Source: Streptomyces sp. CB02400 (GTDB lineage Bacteria; Actinomycetota; Actinomycetes; Streptomycetales; Streptomycetaceae). Taken from it: a DNA stretch of 64,000 nt. A model generated the notes under the pieces. That model was not told the origin of the DNA, did no database searches, and saw nothing but the letters and a program-made list of their open reading frames with translations. The stretch spans positions 248,001-312,000 of the forward strand of contig NZ_LIWB01000006.1 in NCBI RefSeq assembly GCF_001905725.1, given 5' to 3'. A program made the position numbers and the translations under genes. Of the stretch, positions 58,471 through 64,000 are shown in pieces. The stretch's first letter is position 1. Every line of letters starts with the position of its first letter.

Positions 58471-58500
58471 TTGTTCCCTGCGCGCGGACTCGCTTAGACT
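58471..58500 (+). promoter_or_regulatory. possible promoter of yajC-secD-secF
   Basis: TTGTTC (58471-58476), 18-bp spacer, TAGACT (58495-58500), matching vegetative -35 and -10 elements; lies about 90 bp before the yajC GTG. Not verified. Confidence 0.45.
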
Positions 58501-58588
58501 CCGCCGATGCCGCCCTTGTCGGCGACAGTACATACCCCCAACCATCAGGCCGTTCACCATCGCGGTCGTGTGAAGGAAGTTCCGACCC

Positions 58589-59080
58589 GTGAGTCTCCTG
58601 ACCCTCCTCCCGTTCATTGTGCTCATCGGGGCCATGTTCCTGATGACCCGGTCGGCCAAGAAGAAGCAGCAGCAGGCCATCGACATGCGGAACCAGATGC
58701 AGCCCGGTTCCGGCGTCCGCACCATCGGGGGCATGTACGCCACGGTCAAGGAGGTCAGTGAGGACACGGTCCTCCTCGACGCCGGCCCGGGTGTGGAGCT
58801 GCTCTTCGCCAAGAACTCGATCGGTGCCGTCCTGACCGACGAGGAGTACAACCGCATCGTCCACGGCATCGAGCACGACCTGAAGTCCGACGCCGACGTC
58901 GTCCCCGACGACGCCTCCTCCCTCACCGAGACCGACGACTCCTCCGACGCTGCCGCCGCCTCCGACGACACGCCTGTCGACCTCGGCAAGAAGGACGCGG
59001 CCGATGAGCCGGCCGACGCCGACGAGGCGAAGGCGGACGCGCAGTCGAAGAAGTCCGACGGCGACTCCGACGCGAAGTAG
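58589..59080 (+). CDS. yajC: preprotein translocase subunit YajC
   Basis: Sec accessory subunit that forms a complex with SecDF. 163 residues: an N-terminal helix (LTLLPFIVLIGAMFLMT), the basic RSAKKKQQQAIDMRN and the VRTIGGMYATVKEVSED domain, then a long Asp/Ser/Ala tail (about 60 residues, DDSSDAAAASDD) atypical of shorter homologues. GTG 58589. Confidence 0.93.
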   Translation: MSLLTLLPFIVLIGAMFLMTRSAKKKQQQAIDMRNQMQPGSGVRTIGGMYATVKEVSEDTVLLDAGPGVELLFAKNSIGAVLTDEEYNRIVHGIEHDLKSDADVVPDDASSLTETDDSSDAAAASDDTPVDLGKKDAADEPADADEAKADAQSKKSDGDSDAK

Positions 59081-59212
59081 TCGTGGCCCGGGGCGCGCGG
59101 GTGCTGCCCGCGCGCCCCGGGACATGCCCGACTCGCACGGAGTCCCGACACCATGTCATGGCCGCCCGCCCGCCGATCCGGCGCGAGGCGGCCCGAGAGG
59201 GAGTACGAGAAG

Positions 59213-60991
59213 GTGGCAGCACTCAAAAAGGGACGGAACGCGAGCGCCACAAGTAAGCCGTGGCGCTCGCTCGCTCTGATCCTGATCGCCATCGTGGCGC
59301 TCACCGGCGGCATGTTCGCATCCGGGCACACCACTCCGCGTCTCGGCATCGACCTGGCCGGTGGTACGAGCATCACGCTGGCGGCGGTCCCCGAGGCCGG
59401 CCAGGAGTCCGCGATCAACAAGACCAACATGGACACCGCGGTCTCCATCATGGAGCGGCGGGTCAACGGTCTTGGCGTCTCGGAGGCCGAGGTCCAGACG
59501 CAGGGTGACCGCAACATCATCGTCAACATTCCCAAGGGCACGAACTCCAAGCAGGCCCGGGAACAGGTCGGCACCACCGCCAAGCTCTACTTCCGTCCCG
59601 TGATCGCCACCGAACTCGCCGGTGGCGGCGCCGCTCCGACGCCCAGCGCGACCAGCGACGGCTCGGAGCAGGGCTCCGACAAGGACAAGGCGACCGAGAA
59701 GGCGACCGACAAGGCCACGGAGAAGGCGACCGACGGTTCCTCCCCGTCGGCGAGCGCCACCACCCAGGGCCGTGCCGTCACCGACGCCCTGAAGGCCGAC
59801 GAGACGCCGGCCGCCTCCCCGAGCGGCACGGCCGAGGACGGGGCCAGCCCCTCCGCGACCGGCGGCACCTCCGGCGACGCCGACGGCAAGCTCCAGGCCC
59901 AGTACGCCGCGCTCGACTGCACCAAGGAGAGCGTCCGCGCCAAGGCCGGTGACGGTTCCAAGTCCAGCGACTCGACCGTCGCCTGCGGCCAGAACTCCCA
60001 GGGCCAGTGGCAGAAGTACATCCTCGGCCCCGCCGCGGTCGACGGCACGGACGTCGACGAGGCCAGCGCCGTCCTGAACACCCAGACCGGCGCCGGCTGG
60101 GTCGTCACCATGGACTTCACGGACAAGGGCGCCAAGAAGTTCGCCGACATCACCGGCCAGCTCGCCCAGAACCAGTCCCCGCAGAACCAGTTCGCCATCG
60201 TCCTGGACAACGAGGTCGTCTCCGACCCGTACGTCAGCCAGGCCCTGACCGGCGGCAACGCCGAGATCTCCGGCAACTTCAACCAGCAGTCGGCGCAGGA
60301 ACTGGCCAACATGCTGTCCTACGGCGCCCTGCCGCTGACCTTCCGCGAGGACAGCGTCACCACCGTCACCGCCGCGCTCGGCGGTGAGCAGCTGAAGGCC
60401 GGTCTGATCGCCGGTGCCATCGGCCTCGCCCTGGTCGTCATCTACCTGCTGGTCTACTACCGCGGCCTGTCCTTCATCGCGATCCTGTCGCTGCTGGTGT
60501 CCGCCGCCCTCACCTACGTGATCATGTCGCTGCTCGGCCCGGCCATCGGCTTCGCGCTGAACCTGCCGGCCGTGTGCGGCGCCATCGTCGCGATCGGCAT
60601 CACGGCGGACTCGTTCATCGTGTTCTTCGAACGGGTCCGGGACGAGATCCGCGAGGGCCGCACCCTGCGTCCCTCCGTGGAGCGGGCCTGGCCGCGCGCC
60701 CGGCGCACCATCCTGGTCTCCGACTTCGTCTCGTTCCTCGCCGCCGCGGTGCTCTTCGTCGTCACCGTCGGCAAGGTCCAGGGCTTCGCGTTCACGCTCG
60801 GCCTGACCACCGTGCTCGACGTCGTGGTGGTGTTCCTCTTCACCAAGCCCCTGCTCACGCTGATGGCCCGCCGCAAGTTCTTCGCGAGCGGCCACAAGTG
60901 GTCCGGTCTCGACCCGAAGGCGCTGGGTGCGAAGCCGCCACTGCGCCGCACCCGCCGTCCCTCCGCCCCTGCCCAGACGAAGGAGGCGTGA
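59213..60991 (+). CDS. secD: protein translocase subunit SecD
   Basis: Membrane subunit of the SecDF proton-driven export motor. 592 residues: helix 1 (LALILIAIVALTGGMF) then the large P1 periplasmic domain, which holds an insertion of about 80 residues of Lys/Ala/Thr-Glu-rich repeats (approximately residues 142-223, ATEKATDKATEKATD). The helices 2-6 block begins at about residue 400 with the GLSFIAILSLLVSAALTYV segment. GTG 59213 is preceded by GAGAAG. SecF follows after 3 bp. Confidence 0.95.
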   Translation: MAALKKGRNASATSKPWRSLALILIAIVALTGGMFASGHTTPRLGIDLAGGTSITLAAVPEAGQESAINKTNMDTAVSIMERRVNGLGVSEAEVQTQGDRNIIVNIPKGTNSKQAREQVGTTAKLYFRPVIATELAGGGAAPTPSATSDGSEQGSDKDKATEKATDKATEKATDGSSPSASATTQGRAVTDALKADETPAASPSGTAEDGASPSATGGTSGDADGKLQAQYAALDCTKESVRAKAGDGSKSSDSTVACGQNSQGQWQKYILGPAAVDGTDVDEASAVLNTQTGAGWVVTMDFTDKGAKKFADITGQLAQNQSPQNQFAIVLDNEVVSDPYVSQALTGGNAEISGNFNQQSAQELANMLSYGALPLTFREDSVTTVTAALGGEQLKAGLIAGAIGLALVVIYLLVYYRGLSFIAILSLLVSAALTYVIMSLLGPAIGFALNLPAVCGAIVAIGITADSFIVFFERVRDEIREGRTLRPSVERAWPRARRTILVSDFVSFLAAAVLFVVTVGKVQGFAFTLGLTTVLDVVVVFLFTKPLLTLMARRKFFASGHKWSGLDPKALGAKPPLRRTRRPSAPAQTKEA

Positions 60992-60994
60992 GAG

Positions 60995-62113
60995 ATGTCG
61001 AAACTCGGCACCCTCGGGGCCCGACTGCACCACGGCGAGGTCGGCTACGACTTCGTCAAGAACCGCAAGATCTGGTACGGCATCTCCATCCTGATCACCA
61101 TCACGGCCATCCTCGGCCTGGCGGTGCGCGGCCTGCACATGGGCATCGAGTTCCAGGGCGGAGCGGTCTTCACCACCCCGAAGAACATGAGCGTCTCGGT
61201 CTCCCAGGCCGAGGAGTACGCGGAGGACGCCTCCGGTCACGACGCGATCGTCCAGCAGCTCGGTGACGGCAGCATGCGCATCCAGGTCGCGGGCATCGAC
61301 ACCAAGACCTCGGACAGCATCAAGGACAAGCTCGCCGAGGACCTCAAGGTCGACGGTGAGCGGATCAACGCCGAGCTGGTCGGCCCGAGCTGGGGCGAGC
61401 AGATCGCCAACAAGGCCTGGCAGGGCCTCGGCATCTTCATGTTCCTCGTCGTGATCTACCTGGCGATCGCCTTCGAGTGGCGCATGGCACTCGCCGCGTT
61501 CGTCGCCCTGATCCACGACATCACCATCACCGTCGGCATCTACGCCCTCGTCGGCTTCGAGGTCACGCCGGGCACGGTGATCGGTCTGCTGACCATCCTC
61601 GGTTACTCGCTGTACGACACGGTCGTCGTCTTCGACAGCCTCAAGGAACAGACCAAGGACATCACCAAGCAGACCCGCTGGACCTACAGCGAGATCGCCA
61701 ACCGTTCCATCAACAGCACCCTGGTCCGCTCCATCAACACCACGGTGGTCGCGCTGCTGCCGGTGGGCGGCCTGCTGTTCATCGGTGGCGGTGTCCTCGG
61801 CGCCGGCATGCTGAACGACATCTCGCTGTCGCTGTTCGTCGGCCTCGCCGCCGGCGCGTACTCCTCGATCTTCATCGCCACCCCGCTCGTCGCCGACCTC
61901 AAGGAGCGCGAGCCGGCGATGAAGTCGCTGAAGAAGCGCGTCCTGGCCAAGCGCGCCCAGGGCGCGACCGCGGGCGGGACGCAGGAGGCCCCGGTCACCG
62001 GCGAGGACCACGACGACGAGCCCGAGGACACCGCACCCGCGGTCGTCGGCCCGCGCGACCAGTCGGCCACCCGCACCCGCGGCCGGGGCCGTCCCTCCGG
62101 GAAACGCCGATGA
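60995..62113 (+). CDS. secF: protein translocase subunit SecF
   Basis: SecF partner of SecD, 372 residues. Markers: IEFQGGAVF near the N-terminus, the helical bundle with IAFEWRMALAAFVALIHDI, the TILGYSLYDTVVVFDSLKE and NRSINSTLVRSINTTVVALLPV motif typical of SecF. Basic, disordered C-terminal 55 residues (KKRVLAKRAQ). ATG 60995. Ends in an overlap with apt. Confidence 0.95.
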   Translation: MSKLGTLGARLHHGEVGYDFVKNRKIWYGISILITITAILGLAVRGLHMGIEFQGGAVFTTPKNMSVSVSQAEEYAEDASGHDAIVQQLGDGSMRIQVAGIDTKTSDSIKDKLAEDLKVDGERINAELVGPSWGEQIANKAWQGLGIFMFLVVIYLAIAFEWRMALAAFVALIHDITITVGIYALVGFEVTPGTVIGLLTILGYSLYDTVVVFDSLKEQTKDITKQTRWTYSEIANRSINSTLVRSINTTVVALLPVGGLLFIGGGVLGAGMLNDISLSLFVGLAAGAYSSIFIATPLVADLKEREPAMKSLKKRVLAKRAQGATAGGTQEAPVTGEDHDDEPEDTAPAVVGPRDQSATRTRGRGRPSGKRR

Positions 62114-62649
62114 CCGAGATCAGGGAGCTGCTGCTCAGCCGTATCCGGGACGTGGCGGACTACCCGGAGCCGGGCGTGATGTTCAAGGACATCACCCCGC
62201 TCCTGGCGGACCCCGCGGCGTTCTCCGCGCTCAGCGACGCCCTCGCCGACATCGCCCGCGCCACCGGCGCCACCAAGGTCGTCGGCCTGGAGGCCCGTGG
62301 GTTCATCCTCGGCGCCCCGGTCGCCATCCGCGCGGGCCTCGGCTTCATCCCCGTACGCAAGGCGGGCAAGCTCCCCGGAGCCACCCTCAGCCAGGCGTAC
62401 GACCTGGAGTACGGATCCGCCGAGATCGAGGTGCACGCCGAGGACCTGAGCGCCGCCGACCGCGTTCTGGTGGTCGACGACGTCCTCGCCACCGGCGGCA
62501 CCGCCGAGGCGTCGGTCCAGCTCATCCGCAGGGCGGGCGCCGAGGTCGCGGGCCTGGCCGTACTGATGGAGCTCGGCTTCCTCGGCGGCCGCGCCCGGCT
62601 GGAACCGGCCCTGGCCGGCGCCCCGCTGGAGGCACTGCTCACGGTCTGA
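62110..62649 (+). CDS. apt: adenine phosphoribosyltransferase
   Basis: Purine salvage enzyme: adenine + PRPP to AMP + pyrophosphate. 179 residues; motif YPEPGVMFKDITPLL, VGLEARGFILGAPVA, PRPP loop RVLVVDDVLATGGTAEA. Overlaps secF by 4 bp (ATGA). Its last 24 bp (from 62626) reappear, diverged, in the gap at 62751. Confidence 0.95.
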   Translation: MTEIRELLLSRIRDVADYPEPGVMFKDITPLLADPAAFSALSDALADIARATGATKVVGLEARGFILGAPVAIRAGLGFIPVRKAGKLPGATLSQAYDLEYGSAEIEVHAEDLSAADRVLVVDDVLATGGTAEASVQLIRRAGAEVAGLAVLMELGFLGGRARLEPALAGAPLEALLTV

Positions 62650-62870
62650 CCAGCGGCGTCACATACGAACCGCACACAGGAAACACCGCTCGGGCGGGCA
62701 CCGGAGGAATCCGGTGCCCGCCTTGGGTGTTTCCGGGGGCGGGCCCTTCTCTGGAGGCGCTGTTCACCGTCTGGCCTGCGGCAATGCGCGCGGGTCGTGC
62801 GCGGGGGCACGGCTCGGGCGGGCCCGGAGGAATCCGGTGTCCGTCTCGGGTGTTCCGGGAGTAGACCGTC
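62626..62870 (+). repeat. diverged tandem duplication of the apt 3' end and its terminator
   Basis: Two copies aligned with offsets of 123-125 bp: CTGGAGG at 62626 and 62751, GCTCGGGCGGG at 62688 and 62812, GGAGGAATCCGGTG at 62703 and 62826. The first copy carries the apt stop and a 12-bp terminator stem; the second has a decayed stop and stem. Confidence 0.75.
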
Positions 62871-62967
62871 CTCACAGTCGCCCGCAGGCGATCCGCGGGC
62901 ACGGGATCGCTACCATGGGGTTTCCGGAGCCTGACCGGGGGACCCGGATCGCGCACGAGGAGTCCTC
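62650..62967 (+). other. apt - relA intergenic region
   Basis: 318 bp filled with the duplicate of the apt 3' end and its terminators (62626-62870). The final 90 bp carry the relA promoter and leader; no other feature is seen. Confidence 0.6.
62693..62722 (+). terminator. apt terminator
   Basis: GGCGGGCACCGG (62693-62704) pairs perfectly with CCGGTGCCCGCC (62711-62722), loop AGGAAT. No strong U-run follows. Confidence 0.8.
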
Positions 62968-64000
62968 TTGCCAGACGAGGCCCAGCACCTGACCGCCGCC
63001 AAGCCCGAGTCCGCCTCGGCGGCCGCGGCCAAGCCCGCGCCGAGCGCGCCCCACGCGAAGAACGACACGCGCGGGCCGGTCCAGCACGCCCAGTCCGCGC
63101 CGGTCGACAAGCCCGAGCAGCCGCGCCCCAAGCCGTCCCCTCCCGAGCGCTCCGCGCCCCTGGCGCGCCCGAACACCGGCCAGCCGCGCTCCGGCTCCTC
63201 CAACCGCGTCCGCGCCCGCCTCGCCCGGCTCGGCGTCCAGCGCGCCAACCCGTACAACCCGGTCCTCGAACCGTTGCTGCGGATCGTCCGCAGCAACGAC
63301 CCCAAGATCGAGAACGCCACGCTCCGCCAGATCGAGCGCGCCTACCAGGTCGCCGAGCGCTGGCACCGCGGCCAGAAGCGCAAGAGCGGCGACCCGTACA
63401 TCACGCACCCGCTCGCCGTCACCACCATCCTCGCCGAGCTCGGCATGGACCCGGCCACCCTGATGGCCGGACTGCTGCACGACACCGTCGAGGACACCGA
63501 GTACGGCCTGGAGGACCTGCGCCGCGACTTCGGCGACGTGGTCACCCTGCTCGTCGACGGCGTCACCAAGCTCGACAAGGTCAAGTTCGGCGAGGCCGCC
63601 CAGGCCGAGACCGTGCGCAAGATGGTCGTCGCCATGGCCAAGGACCCCCGCGTCCTGGTCATCAAGCTCGCCGACCGCCTGCACAACATGCGCACCATGC
63701 GCTACCTCAAGCGCGAGAAGCAGGAGAAGAAGGCGCGCGAGACCCTGGAGATCTACGCGCCGCTCGCCCACCGCCTGGGCATGAACACCATCAAGTGGGA
63801 GCTGGAGGACCTCGCCTTCGCGATCCTCTACCCCAAGATGTACGACGAGATCGTCCGCCTGGTCGCCGAGCGCGCGCCCAAACGCGACGAGTACCTCGCC
63901 ATCGTCACCGACGAGGTGCAGCAGGACCTGCGCGCCGCCCGCATCAAGGCGACCGTCACCGGACGCCCCAAGCACTACTACAGCGTCTACCAGAAGATGA
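62968..64000 (+). CDS. relA: bifunctional (p)ppGpp synthetase/hydrolase (3' end outside window)
   Basis: RelA/SpoT homologue that makes and degrades (p)ppGpp. 344 residues are visible. An unusual low-complexity Pro/Ala-rich N-terminus of about 75 residues precedes the HD hydrolase domain: DPYITHPLAVTTI, LLHDTVEDTEYG (HDxxED) and LADRLHNMRTMR. The synthetase domain begins at the right edge (RIKATVTGRPKHYYSVYQ). TTG at 62968 is the start: AGGAG lies 9 nt upstream, and the frame has no closer ATG/GTG. Confidence 0.93.
   Translation, partial: MPDEAQHLTAAKPESASAAAAKPAPSAPHAKNDTRGPVQHAQSAPVDKPEQPRPKPSPPERSAPLARPNTGQPRSGSSNRVRARLARLGVQRANPYNPVLEPLLRIVRSNDPKIENATLRQIERAYQVAERWHRGQKRKSGDPYITHPLAVTTILAELGMDPATLMAGLLHDTVEDTEYGLEDLRRDFGDVVTLLVDGVTKLDKVKFGEAAQAETVRKMVVAMAKDPRVLVIKLADRLHNMRTMRYLKREKQEKKARETLEIYAPLAHRLGMNTIKWELEDLAFAILYPKMYDEIVRLVAERAPKRDEYLAIVTDEVQQDLRAARIKATVTGRPKHYYSVYQKM

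Noticed and set aside
59156..62011. 951-codon minus-strand frame opposite secD-secF
   Set aside because: The plus strand holds clear SecD and SecF motifs; the antisense product is low-complexity Asp/Gly/Arg.

Overview
The window is typical Streptomyces chromosome. Base composition is very GC-rich with G/C at nearly every third codon position, GTG starts and 4-base stop/start overlaps are common, and there are genus markers: the sporulation gene ssgB, twin-arginine secreted proteins, a fused BluB-CobT, the order thrS / HIT protein / pgsA / acyltransferase / pimA, and ruvCAB-yajC-secDF-apt-relA. No prophage, insertion sequence, rRNA operon or biosynthetic gene cluster was recognised.

Layout. 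1-8.4 kb: an aldo/keto reductase cut by the left edge, a TetR-MFS efflux pair with a clear operator, plsC, a Tat-exported glycerophosphodiesterase, a small sigma-like protein, small membrane proteins and a HAD phosphatase. 8.4-11.6 kb: the methionine importer metNIQ behind a leader with two tiny Met/Cys-containing reading frames. 12.4-19.4 kb: corrinoid genes cobL, bluB-cobT (with a 730-residue low-complexity tail) and cobA, then an RNA methyltransferase. 20.4-24.5 kb: a membrane Ser/Thr kinase, small proteins and an aminoglycoside-phosphotransferase-like kinase. 24.6-25.1 kb: a five-tRNA operon (Gly, Cys, 3 x Val) on the minus strand. 25.2-31.8 kb: pabB-pabC-like folate genes, acetyltransferase, DsbA-like protein, CGNR regulator, ssgB and membrane proteins. 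31.9-39.6 kb: two identical tRNA-Val(CAC) genes flank a sugar ABC transporter, a YesL-like protein and a large secreted protein of the exo-rhamnogalacturonan-lyase family, which together look like a pectin (RG-I) uptake unit. 39.7-42.5 kb: a DEDDh exonuclease, a DUF4365 protein overlapping an unknown protein, and a 6 x 20-bp tandem repeat. 42.6-53.6 kb: thrS, a two-repeat CRISPR remnant, a HIT phosphorylase, a large membrane protein, an EF-G-like protein with altered GTPase motifs, and the phosphatidylinositol mannoside genes pgsA/acyltransferase/pimA. 53.7-64 kb: pdxST (vitamin B6), yebC, ruvCAB (Holliday junctions), yajC-secD-secF (Sec export), apt and the 5' part of relA (stringent response).

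The genes are mostly chromosomal core. The more unusual signals lie between genes or inside low-complexity coding regions: leader ORFs before metNIQ, a structured intergenic repeat family with paired (covarying) substitutions, the mini-CRISPR, the tandem repeats ahead of thrS, a decayed duplication of the apt 3' end, and the fused corrinoid enzyme. Functions are read by eye from motifs and remembered families; no database search was run.
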